A stretch of 64,000 nt of DNA from Luteolibacter sp. Y139 (lineage in GTDB: Bacteria; Verrucomicrobiota; Verrucomicrobiia; Verrucomicrobiales; Akkermansiaceae), in NCBI RefSeq assembly GCF_038066715.1, contig NZ_JBBUKT010000001.1, positions 868,001 to 932,000 of the forward strand, given 5' to 3'. Within the stretch, counting starts at the first letter, position 1; each line of letters opens with the position of its first letter. Under the pieces are notes generated by a model, which made no database searches, had not been told where the DNA came from, and was given only the letters and a program-made list of their open reading frames with translations. Both the position numbers and the translations under genes were made by a program. Shown in pieces: positions 53,451-61,636 of this stretch.

Positions 53451-54560
53451 TCAGGGATTGGTCACGCTGGCGCGGTAGAAGCCGTGCGGCAGGGCGACGC
53501 GGGCAGGATCGGTATCGACCCAGTTGAGCGGCGTGGCACCAGCTCCCGAAAGGTGCACGTAGACTTCTTGCCAAGCGCCCGACAGGTTGGCGCTGTATTC
53601 GATGGTGTACTTCCGCGAAGCGATCGTCGGAAAACCGAAGGTCCGTGAAGTCCCAGGCACCACCACCGGAGCCGGGATTTTGAAGAACGACGTGGGATTG
53701 TTCGGATCGGTTCCAGCAAGCGCCTCATCGCCATTGTTGAAGCCGTCGTGATCGTCGTCCGCCAGGGGATTGGTGCCTGCACGGGTGAAGCTCACGACGC
53801 CGGACGTGGTGATGGAGAAGTAGCCGAGATAAGTCACCGTTCCGGGATCGGAGAGCGAAGCTCCTGCAATCTTCCGGTGGACGTAGAGATCGAGCGCCGA
53901 AGTGGCCGCGCCGGTGGCGAAGCTCTTTTCGACCGATGAGGTCCAAACGCCGAAGTCCGGACGACCTTCCGAAGCGACCTGCCAGCGGTAGCTGATATTT
54001 CCGTCCACCGAGGCCAACTGGAAGCCCCCGCGGGAGTTCGAAGCGGAGCCTGAGACACCCACGGTCGAGGTCAGCACGTTGTAGCCACTGACGATGACTG
54101 AACCGATCTCACTGGAGGCCGTATTCTGGACCGCACCGGTACGGGCACCCCATGGGGTGCTCTGCTGGGCGATCGAGGGACGCGGCCGAGTGATGTAAAC
54201 GGCATCGTTGTCGTTGGCGTTCCGGGTGAAGCCGGCCCAGACGACCTGGCTGCGTTCGTACCAATGCTTCAGCGTCTGGGTTTCTTCGTCGAATAGATCG
54301 AAGGCATCGAGATCGCCGCCGAGAGCGCCGATGGTCGCGACCGCAGTGGTGGAGTTGGCGGCAGCAGACTCGAACTGGGAAACCGCTCCCACGTTCACGA
54401 GGTAAGAGCCGATGGAGGAGTTCGAGGTATCCCGGAAGGCAAGCAGCACGTTGCCCTGCGCCGCCTGGACGACTTGGGCCGCGTTCGCCACCGGGGCGAG
54501 AATCCCGGCAACCAGCGCCGGGACCGCAAAGTGGAGAAGATTTGGAAAGGCGAATTTCAT
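53451..54560 (-). CDS. Secreted protein with calcium-type repeat and Verrucomicrobia C-terminal module
   Basis: A 369-residue exported protein (signal ends ANAAQ). The N-terminal part (VLLAFRDTSNSSIGSYLVNVGAVSQF) resembles the start of PEP-CTERM-like secreted proteins. A thrombospondin type 3-like calcium repeat sits at DDDHDGFNNGDEALAGTDPNNPTS. The C-terminus (KYTIEYSANLSGAWQEV, ending GFYRASVTNP) resembles the C-terminal module of the LamG protein at 16261. It starts the locus; the leader upstream is about 500 bases long. No enzyme motif is seen. It may be a surface protein or a client of the same export route. Confidence 0.65.
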   Translation of the reverse strand: MKFAFPNLLHFAVPALVAGILAPVANAAQVVQAAQGNVLLAFRDTSNSSIGSYLVNVGAVSQFESAAANSTTAVATIGALGGDLDAFDLFDEETQTLKHWYERSQVVWAGFTRNANDNDAVYITRPRPSIAQQSTPWGARTGAVQNTASSEIGSVIVSGYNVLTSTVGVSGSASNSRGGFQLASVDGNISYRWQVASEGRPDFGVWTSSVEKSFATGAATSALDLYVHRKIAGASLSDPGTVTYLGYFSITTSGVVSFTRAGTNPLADDDHDGFNNGDEALAGTDPNNPTSFFKIPAPVVVPGTSRTFGFPTIASRKYTIEYSANLSGAWQEVYVHLSGAGATPLNWVDTDPARVALPHGFYRASVTNP

Positions 54561-55067
54561 GGTATAGAATAGAAGCGGAGAGAATGACTCACGAGGGGAG
54601 CCGAGCCGGACGGGCTCAGACGAGGGACCATCGTCAACGACAGCCCGGCAGAAGCGGGCACCAGATGACGAATGCGCGAGGACTCAGCGACAACAGGAGG
54701 CCGCGAAAAGGGCGACACGACCGGACCGCGAGGAGGAGAGCTTGGGATGGTTCATGCTTGGAATCGTTGGTTCAGCGGGGTTTCCAAGACGCTTTCAGAC
54801 CCCAACCGGGCGACGAACGACGTCGGACGGGAGGATAAAATGTCTCGGCTTGGCTTCAGGAACTCCGGACTCCGCGGTTGAACGGTCATCCATTCCCGAA
54901 ATGCTGGCTCCCCTGGAAAGGGGTCACCGTCGATTCCCATCGCCCTCGGTGCGGGTAAACGGGGCGGCCTGACGACCGCGGGCGGAATTCATACCACTAG
55001 GGGTGGGTTTGCAAGGCCTTTTTTCGGAGCGGTGCGATTTGCCGCCCATACCCTCCTGCCCGCAGGC
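54561..55067 (-). other. Long non-coding leader/intergenic region
   Basis: About 500 bases without a supported gene between the secretion locus and the upstream hypothetical gene. It holds a 5-bp hairpin (54603-54617), the CCCCT/AGGGG hairpin element on the minus strand (54883-54924) and a CCAC/GTGG hairpin (54994-55006). Promoters were not clear. The length suits a regulated leader for a large operon. Confidence 0.4.
54883..54924 (-). promoter_or_regulatory. Shared hairpin element upstream of the secretion locus
   Basis: Read on the minus strand it starts ACCCCTTTCCAGGGGAGCC, then ATTTCGGGAATGGATGACCG. The plus-strand element at 15632-15696 begins ACCCCTAGCAGGGGAGC and continues ATTTGCGGGACGGGATGA. 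The order and several identical blocks suggest a common leader element. Function is unknown. Confidence 0.35.
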
Positions 55068-55643
55068 TCATTTGACCCCGAACGCGGCCAGCACATCGGC
55101 CGCCGCCTTTGCGCCCAGAAGCTTCCCGGCACGCTCGCGATGGGTCTCCCCTTCCTTGCCCGGCTCGATCCGCTTCTGCTCCAGCTTCGCGACCACGGCT
55201 GGCACCTTCTCCGCATCGTCGGTGGCACTCCGCGTCAGACGACGGACACAGGTCTTGCCGTCGAAATAGTAACGATCCTCCGTCCGGGTATCGACGGTCT
55301 TGGGTTTCTCATCTGTCGAATCCGGGTGGAATCTCCAGTAGCTCGTCACCACATAGACGAAGAAAAGCGCCCCATCCTTGAAGTAGTACTGCTCGTCGAT
55401 CCCGACGTGCTCGCCTCCGTAGGAGACGACGAGGGTCTGCCAGCCGCCGTCAAAATCACGGACGGTGAGATCACCACTCATGGGCTCGCTCTCCGCTTCG
55501 AAGGCGATCTTCCGCTCGGTGGCTGCCTTGGATTTCTGGACGGTGTCGTACCACTTCCGGATTTCCGCCACCCGCTCGTCCGGGCCGGCAAAAGCGGTGG
55601 CAGCGAGACCAAGGACAACGAGAAACGTCAAGCACCCCTTCAT
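55068..55643 (-). CDS. Exported protein of unknown function
   Basis: A 191-residue protein. The ATG at 55643 gives a signal peptide (MKGCLTFLVVLGLAATAFAG); sequence upstream is not homologous to anything I recognise. The mature part (YDTVQKSKAATERKIAFEAES, WQTLVVSYGGEHVGIDEQYYFKDGALFFVYVVTSYWRFHPD, EDRYYFDGKTCVRRL) has no known motif. It follows the short aldehyde dehydrogenase gene by about 40 bases and may be its co-transcribed neighbour. Confidence 0.7.
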   Translation of the reverse strand: MKGCLTFLVVLGLAATAFAGPDERVAEIRKWYDTVQKSKAATERKIAFEAESEPMSGDLTVRDFDGGWQTLVVSYGGEHVGIDEQYYFKDGALFFVYVVTSYWRFHPDSTDEKPKTVDTRTEDRYYFDGKTCVRRLTRSATDDAEKVPAVVAKLEQKRIEPGKEGETHRERAGKLLGAKAAADVLAAFGVK

Positions 55644-55683
55644 GAGGAGAATATGGACACCTCTTCGCCAGACGGCAACCGCC

Positions 55684-56514
55684 TCACGAGCCAATCGGAT
55701 GCCACACGGTCTTCGCCTCCACGAAGTCGCGGATGGCGTAGGGACTGTCGTGCTTGTCGGAATACCAGTCGCTCTTCAGGTCGTGGAGCTTCACCCGCTT
55801 CACACTTTCGGCAGCGCCCTGCTGCAGAGTGACAGCCTCCGCCTGCGATGCCACCGCCGCAACCGCGCGCAGGTGCTCGTGGGTGGCAAAGGTGGAAAGC
55901 ATGTCCTTCCGCTCCCCGGTGAGCAGATTGACCACGCCGCCCGGGAGGTCACTGGTCGCGAGCATCTCGCCGAGCAAGATGGAGGCGTAAGGCGCAGACT
56001 GCGAAGCAAGCGCCACGACGCTGTTGCCACCGGTGATGGCGGGCAGGATCAAAGTCATCAGCGCGAGCAAAGGCGCTTCCTCGGGTGCGAGAATGCCGAC
56101 CACGCCCATCGACTCGGTGACCGTAAAATTGAAATGAGGACTCGCGACCGGATTCACGCTGCCAAGGACCTGCTCGTATTTGTCGGCCCACCCGGCGAAG
56201 TGGACGATGCGGTCAATGGTTGCGCGGACTTCCTTCTCGCTGGTGACCTCTGCCATCTCTGGCGCACGGGCTTCCAGCATCTCCGCGAGGCGATAAAGGA
56301 TCTGCGCGCGATTGTAGGGCGTGCGCTTCGCCCAGCCGGCACCGGCCTTGGCGGCGGCTTCCACGGCATTGCGCAGGTCCTTCTTCGTGCAGCGTGGCAC
56401 GTTGGCGAAGAATTCGCCCGAGCTACTGCGGATTTCGTATACGCGCCCGGACTCGGAGCGGATGAAGGCGCCGCCGACGTAGCACTTGGGGGTCTTGGTG
56501 ATTTTCAAAGCCAT
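55684..56514 (-). CDS. Short aldehyde dehydrogenase-like protein lacking the catalytic half
   Basis: A 276-residue protein similar to the N-terminal NAD-binding part of aldehyde dehydrogenases (YVGGAFIRSESGRVYEI, VRATIDRIVHFAGWADKYEQVLGSVNP, MGVVGILAPEEAPLLALMTLILPAITGGNSVVAL). The region with the active-site Cys and Glu is absent, replaced by a short tail. It is not obviously a frameshift remnant: the reading frame is clean, and it follows the full-length dehydrogenase gene by 34 bases. Similar tandem pairs with DeoC occur elsewhere, as I recall. It may be a partner subunit. Confidence 0.8.
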   Translation of the reverse strand: MALKITKTPKCYVGGAFIRSESGRVYEIRSSSGEFFANVPRCTKKDLRNAVEAAAKAGAGWAKRTPYNRAQILYRLAEMLEARAPEMAEVTSEKEVRATIDRIVHFAGWADKYEQVLGSVNPVASPHFNFTVTESMGVVGILAPEEAPLLALMTLILPAITGGNSVVALASQSAPYASILLGEMLATSDLPGGVVNLLTGERKDMLSTFATHEHLRAVAAVASQAEAVTLQQGAAESVKRVKLHDLKSDWYSDKHDSPYAIRDFVEAKTVWHPIGS

Positions 56515-56548
56515 GGGTCCAAGAAGTCTTATAGTTTCTAGGTGTGGT

Positions 56549-58027
56549 TCAGCCTAGCTGCGCGTAGTCCAGCAGCCCCTGCTTGCCGCCCTCGCGGCCG
56601 AAGCCGCTCTGCTTGTAGCCGCCGAAGGGGCTGCTCGGGTCGAACTTGTTGTAGGTATTCGCCCACACCACACCGGCCTTCAGTTCGCTCGCCATCTTGA
56701 GGATGCGGCTGCCCTTGTCGGTCCATACACCGGCACTGAGGCCGAAGGGCGTATTGTTGGCTTTCTCGATCGCTTCCTCCGGTGTGCGGAAGGTGAGAAT
56801 GGAAAGCACCGGCCCGAAGATCTCTTCCCGGGCGATGCGGTGGCTCTGCGTCACATTGGTGAACAGCGACGGCGGGAAATAGAAGCCCCTCCCAGGCAGC
56901 TTGCAGACAGGCTGGTGCAGCTCCGCACCTTCCTTCACCCCACTGGCAACGAGACTCTTGATCTTGGCGAGTTGCTCGGCCGAGTTGATCGCGCCGACGT
57001 CGGTGTTCTTGTCGAGCGGATCGCCGACGCGCAGAACCTGCAGGCGGCGCTTGAGCTTCGCCAGGACAAGCTCAGCCACGCTCTCCTGCACGAGCAAGCG
57101 CGAGCCGGCACAGCAGACGTGTCCCTGGTTAAAGAAGATGCCATTGACGATACCCTCCACCGCCTGATCGAGCGGAGCGTCCTCGAACACAATGTTCGCC
57201 GCCTTGCCACCAAGCTCCAGCGTGAGCTTCTTGCCGGTCCCGGCGAGCGCACGCTGGATGATCTTGCCGACCTCGGTCGACCCCGTGAAAGCGATCTTGG
57301 CGGCAGTCGGGTGGTTGACCACCGCGGCCCCGGTTTCACCCGCGCCAGTGACGATATTGACCACGCCCGGCGGAAGCCCGGCCTGTTGGAGAATCGTGGC
57401 AAACTTGAGCGCGGTGATCGAGGTGGTCTCGGCCGGCTTGAGCACCACCGTGTTCCCGGTCGCAAGCGCCGGCGCGATCTTCCACGCCAGCATCAGCAGC
57501 GGGAAATTCCACGGAATGACCTGCCCGATTACCCCCAGCGGCAACAACGTGCGGCCCGGAGTGACGTAGCTGAGTTTGTCCGCCCAACCGGCGTGATAGA
57601 AGAAATGCGCCGCCGCCATCGGCAGATCGAAGTCGCGCGACTCCTTGATCGGCTTGCCACCGTCGAGGGTTTCGGCCACCGCGAACTCGCGCGCACGGTC
57701 TTGCAACAGGCGGGCAATGCGGAACAGATACTTGCCGCGCTCCTTGCCCGGCAACTTCGACCACGCGGGAAACGCCTTTGCCGCCGCCGCATAGGCGGCA
57801 TCGACATCAGCAGCATTGGCCAGCGCGATCTCGCTCAGTTTTTCTCCATTCCGTGGCGCGATTGTATCAAAATACTTCTTCGACTTCGGCGCGGTGAACT
57901 TGCCGTCGATGAAAAGACCGTAGCGAGCGTCGAGGAATGGCTCCGCGGACTCGGGCGCAGGATCGTATTCCCAAAGATCGCCGAACAGGAGTTCGCGGGG
58001 GCGGGCGGGAGCTTTCTTGGCGGGCAT
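56549..58027 (-). CDS. Aldehyde dehydrogenase
   Basis: A 492-residue NAD(P)-dependent aldehyde dehydrogenase with all key residues: Asn173 in PWNFP, Glu271 in LELGG, Cys305 in GHVCCAGSR, and the C-terminal SPFGGYKQSGFGREGG. Near deoC, it most likely oxidises the acetaldehyde released by deoxyribose-phosphate cleavage. I chose the ATG at 58027; an in-frame TTG lies twelve bases upstream. The short dehydrogenase-like gene follows. Confidence 0.93.
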   Translation of the reverse strand: MPAKKAPARPRELLFGDLWEYDPAPESAEPFLDARYGLFIDGKFTAPKSKKYFDTIAPRNGEKLSEIALANAADVDAAYAAAAKAFPAWSKLPGKERGKYLFRIARLLQDRAREFAVAETLDGGKPIKESRDFDLPMAAAHFFYHAGWADKLSYVTPGRTLLPLGVIGQVIPWNFPLLMLAWKIAPALATGNTVVLKPAETTSITALKFATILQQAGLPPGVVNIVTGAGETGAAVVNHPTAAKIAFTGSTEVGKIIQRALAGTGKKLTLELGGKAANIVFEDAPLDQAVEGIVNGIFFNQGHVCCAGSRLLVQESVAELVLAKLKRRLQVLRVGDPLDKNTDVGAINSAEQLAKIKSLVASGVKEGAELHQPVCKLPGRGFYFPPSLFTNVTQSHRIAREEIFGPVLSILTFRTPEEAIEKANNTPFGLSAGVWTDKGSRILKMASELKAGVVWANTYNKFDPSSPFGGYKQSGFGREGGKQGLLDYAQLG

Positions 58028-58064
58028 GGTAGGGAGCAAATAGGTCAGGCAACAAGCGAGCCAA

Positions 58065-58451
58065 CTACTGTTGGGATTTGATCAACTCAAACGCATCGCA
58101 GACTTCTCCTCCGGACACTCCTTCGTAGTTGCGGTGGCCGTCTGCATCGACACTGTAGTTTCCCGTCGGCTCGGCAGGACAGGACACCGGTGCTGAGCCC
58201 AGAGATCCCGGTGAAGAACACGCCGCCGCAGACAGAGCCACCGCCGTCGCGGCAAGCGGCATGATCCGGATCGACCCACAAATGCGGCCATGCTTGCGCT
58301 GCAAGGCGATCACGTCATCGATCGAGCAATCGGTCAGGTCGAACACCTCCTTGCTGCATTTGCTGCAAAAGACTCCGTTCGCCGATGGCGCCATCGCCGT
58401 GAAGTCCATGGGACACTTGAACGAGAAATGCTTGTCCGTGATTTTCTTCAT
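58065..58451 (-). CDS. Small cysteine-rich protein with zinc-ribbon-like motif
   Basis: A 128-residue protein with an N-terminal cysteine motif (FCSKCSKEVFDLTDCS) preceded by FKCPMDF, suggesting a metal-binding knuckle. A hydrophobic stretch with lipobox-like SAAAC follows (IMPLAATAVALSAAACSSPGS), then a Cys-containing tail. Proteins with this FCxxCxKxVxD motif are common in Bacteroidetes and Planctomycetes, with no known function. Possibly membrane-anchored with the cysteine module in the cytoplasm. It lies between deoC and the dehydrogenase gene. Confidence 0.75.
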   Translation of the reverse strand: MKKITDKHFSFKCPMDFTAMAPSANGVFCSKCSKEVFDLTDCSIDDVIALQRKHGRICGSIRIMPLAATAVALSAAACSSPGSLGSAPVSCPAEPTGNYSVDADGHRNYEGVSGGEVCDAFELIKSQQ

Positions 58452-58466
58452 TCGCTTGAATCGCGT

Positions 58467-59390
58467 TTAGTAGCCCGAGGAATCATCGCTGAACGTGTAG
58501 GGAGCTTGGTAAGCTCCAGTCCGCTGCGTCTCCAACTGCCGCAGCAGGTCATTCAAAAGCGAGGAAGCACCGAAGCGGTAGCGCGCGTTGTTCAGCCACG
58601 CGTCCCCGAGCGTCTCCTTCACTGCAATCAGAAATTGCAGCGCCTGCTTCGCCGTACGAATGCCACCTGCGGGCTTCATCGCAATCTCCGTGCCGGTGGC
58701 CAGGTAGAAGTCGCGGATCGCCTCAATCATCACCTGGTTGTTGCCGAGCGTGGCATTGGCATTGGTCTTGCCCGTGGAGGTCTTGATAAAATCGCCTCGC
58801 CGCAGCACACGCATCGCCAGGAAGGAGGCAGCGCGGATGTTGTCGTAGGTTTCCAGCTCGCTGGTCTCCAGGATCACCTTGAGCGTGGCCTCGCCGCAGG
58901 CTTCCACGACTTGCGAAATTTCATCCTGCACCAGCGCCAGCTCGCCTTCGAGAAAAGCGCCGCGGTTGATCACCATGTCGATCTCATCCGCCCCATCGAG
59001 GACGGCCTGACGAACTTCAGCGAGCCGCGTTTTCAAGGGCGCTTGGCCGGACGGGAAAGCGGTCGCCACGCTGGCGATCTTCACCCCGCTGCCTTTCACA
59101 TGCTTCGCCGCATGCTTCACCATCGACGGGTAAACGCAGACCGCAGCGACTCGCGGGACATCGCCCTCATGCGGAGAAAGCGCCTTCTGGCAGAGCGAGG
59201 CAACCTTCCCCGGCGTGTCCTTCCCCTCAAGCGTCGTCAGATCGACCATCGACGCCGCCAGCTTCAGGCCGAAGACCTTCGAGCCCTTCTTGATCGAGCG
59301 GGTGGTGTATTTGGCGACCCGCTCTTCGACACCAACGGCATCGACAGGTCCGATCTCATCCAACAGGCGACGCAGGGCCGGGGCGGTCAT
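58467..59390 (-). CDS. deoC: Deoxyribose-phosphate aldolase
   Basis: A 307-residue class I aldolase. The Schiff-base lysine Lys203 is in FIKTSTG, with Asp138 in EIDMV and Lys171 in LKVILE nearby, matching the E. coli DeoC active site. MKPAGGIRT closes the barrel. It splits deoxyribose 5-phosphate to glyceraldehyde 3-phosphate and acetaldehyde, for salvage of DNA-derived sugars. Longer than E. coli DeoC (259 residues) at both ends, as in many non-proteobacterial forms. The adjacent aldehyde dehydrogenases can dispose of the acetaldehyde. Confidence 0.94.
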   Translation of the reverse strand: MTAPALRRLLDEIGPVDAVGVEERVAKYTTRSIKKGSKVFGLKLAASMVDLTTLEGKDTPGKVASLCQKALSPHEGDVPRVAAVCVYPSMVKHAAKHVKGSGVKIASVATAFPSGQAPLKTRLAEVRQAVLDGADEIDMVINRGAFLEGELALVQDEISQVVEACGEATLKVILETSELETYDNIRAASFLAMRVLRRGDFIKTSTGKTNANATLGNNQVMIEAIRDFYLATGTEIAMKPAGGIRTAKQALQFLIAVKETLGDAWLNNARYRFGASSLLNDLLRQLETQRTGAYQAPYTFSDDSSGY

Positions 59391-59448
59391 CGGAGGAAAT
59401 CTCCAACAAACGACGCCGGACGTCGAACCTCGAATGAAGATTGTTGCG

Positions 59449-60246
59449 TTAGAGCGAGACCCGCTGGATCCGCCCCGGCGAGCGGGAAAGGAACCGCCGG
59501 GAGAGATCCTCGAATTGGTCCGAAAGGTCGGTCAGGTGGATTTGCAGCGATCCCGGGTCCGTCTTCTCCGAAACCAGATCCAACTCGGTCAGACGGGATT
59601 TCACCAGCTCCGAGCAGGTCGTGGCCGAATCGACCAGCCGCACCCCGTCCGGCAAAAACGCCTTCAGCACCGGGATCAGCAGCGGGTAGTGCGTGCAGGC
59701 CAGCATCAGCGTGTCGATCCCGCGGTCGAGCATCGGGTCCAGATAAGTGTGCAGCGCGGCATGGGTGGAGGGATGGTCCAGCCAGTCCTCCTCCACCAGC
59801 GGCACCAGCAGCGGAGCCGGGGTCGCATGGATGATCAGGCCCGTCCGCCGCAGGGCGAGCGCATGCTGGTAGGCGTGCGACCGCACCGTGCCCCGGGTGG
59901 CGATAATCCCGATCCGCTGCGCCCCCGGATCCGCCAGCACCGCCTCCACGCCGGGCTCGATCACCCCGATAATCGGGATCTGGTAGCGCTCCATCAGCGA
60001 CGGTAGCGCATGGGCAGTGGCGGTATTGCACGCTACGACCACCATTTTCACCCCTTGATCCAGCAGGAACCGGACGTCCTCGTGGGCGAATTGGCGGATC
60101 GTTTCCGGGCTTTTCGACCCATACGGAACACGGGCTGTGTCGCCGAGATACACGATGTCCTCGGCGGGCAAAAGCTGCTGCACGGCACGCACGACGGTCA
60201 GCCCGCCGACGCCAGAATCAAAGAAGCCCAACGGGGCATTACGCAT
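59449..60246 (-). CDS. murI: Glutamate racemase
   Basis: A 265-residue cofactor-independent racemase producing D-glutamate for peptidoglycan. Both catalytic cysteines are present, Cys73 in VVACNTATA and Cys183 in LACTHYPLL, with Asp10-Ser11 in FFDSGVGGL. Its presence indicates a peptidoglycan wall. It is upstream of deoC by 58 bases and divergent from the halogenase-like gene; an 85-base intergenic region separates the two starts. Confidence 0.95.
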   Translation of the reverse strand: MRNAPLGFFDSGVGGLTVVRAVQQLLPAEDIVYLGDTARVPYGSKSPETIRQFAHEDVRFLLDQGVKMVVVACNTATAHALPSLMERYQIPIIGVIEPGVEAVLADPGAQRIGIIATRGTVRSHAYQHALALRRTGLIIHATPAPLLVPLVEEDWLDHPSTHAALHTYLDPMLDRGIDTLMLACTHYPLLIPVLKAFLPDGVRLVDSATTCSELVKSRLTELDLVSEKTDPGSLQIHLTDLSDQFEDLSRRFLSRSPGRIQRVSL

Positions 60247-60331
60247 GGCCGGGAGGAAAGACGGGAAAACCGATGTCGGGAAGCGGAAAGAGGGCGTTGC
60301 GCGTCGGGGGAAGGCCGGTTAATCAGGGCGC

Positions 60332-61633
60332 GTGAACGGAAAGATCGAAGTGGCGATCGTAGGCAGCGGACCAGCCGGCTGCACCTTGGCGGCCTTGCTC
60401 GCGCTCAGGGGCATCCGCGCCCTGGTATTTGACGACGACAAGCGCCCGGAGCTGCTGGTCGGCGAATCCCTGCTGCCCACAGTCATCCAGCTGATGCGCC
60501 GCCTCGGCATCGAGGACCGGGTGAAGCAATTTTCGCAGCACAAGCCCGGCGTCGGCTTCCTTTCCCGCGACGGCAGCCGCCTCGATTTCTTTTTCCCGCA
60601 GAAGGCGATCAAGGGGATGCCCAACTACGCCTACAACATTCCCCGCCCCGAGTACGACAACCTGCTCCGTACCCGCGCCGAGGAGCTCGGTGTGACCTTC
60701 GTGAAAGGCCGCGCCCAGCTCGAACGCGGGACCGATGGCCGGGAAATCCAGCTCACCGCCGACTGTCTGGCCTCCGTGCCCGAACTCGGCGGCGTGCATC
60801 CCAAGCTGCTGGTCGACTCCACCGGCCGGGCACGCTCATTTGCCAAGATCCTCGACATCGGCGCCAAGCGGGGAAACCGCAATGACGTCGCCTACTTCGC
60901 CCATTTCGAGAATTTCGACGTGGAGGCGATGAAGGAAGGCCAGGTCGTCATCACCACCCTCAATCACGGCTGGAGCTGGCGCATCCCCCTCCCCGGCCGC
61001 CTCTCGGTCGGTGTGGTGGTGAACAAAGCATCACTCAAGGGTCACGGCGACACGCCGGAAGAACGACTGGAGTCGATCATCGACCAGGAACCCCTCCTCG
61101 CCGCCGCCGGAAAAGGCCGCCGCCGTGTCACCCCGGTGATGACCTATACCAATTATCAGCTGATCTCCAACCGCGGCCACGGCCCCGGCTGGGTGGCAAC
61201 CGGCGATGCCTTCGGCTTCGTCGATCCGATGCTCTCGCCCGGCCTGTTCATGGCCATGCATTCTGCGGACCTCATCGACCGGCACGCCTTCTCTCAAGGA
61301 GCCGGCATACTCGACCAGCCAGCCAAGCTCGCGAAGGCCTTCGACAAGGTCTTCGCCGAGCTGCAGGACTGGCACGAAGCATGGGCTGAACTCATCGAGT
61401 ATTTCTACGATGGCCGGATGTACGCCCTTCATTCCGCGGGCGTGCAGCTGTCGGAGAAATACGGTGAAGCCGCCTTGCCAAGGCTGATGGAGCGCCATCT
61501 CACCACGCAGATCACCCGCCTGCTCTCCGGCGTGGCAACACGCAGTCGCTACGGACGGAGCTTGCTGAAGTTCTCTCTCAAGCACCTCGTCTGGGACGTG
61601 GAGCCGGCAGAAGCTTACGCGATCCGCGGGTAG
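60332..61633 (+). CDS. FAD-dependent oxidoreductase of the flavin-dependent halogenase family
   Basis: A 433-residue flavoprotein. The FAD fold EVAIVGSGPAGCTLAALLALRG and GESLLPTVIQLMRRLG match the tryptophan-halogenase superfamily. GWSWRIPLPGRLSVGVVVN contains the WxWxIP motif associated with halogenases, and WVATGDAFGFVDPMLSPG is the second FAD-contact block. I do not see a clear equivalent of the catalytic lysine, so halogenation is unproven; hydroxylation or another flavin reaction is possible. GTG start. It stands alone between murI and bioA, with no secondary-metabolite genes near it. Confidence 0.85.
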   Translation: MNGKIEVAIVGSGPAGCTLAALLALRGIRALVFDDDKRPELLVGESLLPTVIQLMRRLGIEDRVKQFSQHKPGVGFLSRDGSRLDFFFPQKAIKGMPNYAYNIPRPEYDNLLRTRAEELGVTFVKGRAQLERGTDGREIQLTADCLASVPELGGVHPKLLVDSTGRARSFAKILDIGAKRGNRNDVAYFAHFENFDVEAMKEGQVVITTLNHGWSWRIPLPGRLSVGVVVNKASLKGHGDTPEERLESIIDQEPLLAAAGKGRRRVTPVMTYTNYQLISNRGHGPGWVATGDAFGFVDPMLSPGLFMAMHSADLIDRHAFSQGAGILDQPAKLAKAFDKVFAELQDWHEAWAELIEYFYDGRMYALHSAGVQLSEKYGEAALPRLMERHLTTQITRLLSGVATRSRYGRSLLKFSLKHLVWDVEPAEAYAIRG

Positions 61634-61636
61634 CAA

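Noticed and set aside
55684..56514. Possibility that the short dehydrogenase is a frameshifted pseudogene of the full one
   Set aside because: The frame is clean, with start and stop context and no remnants of the catalytic half in the other frames nearby.
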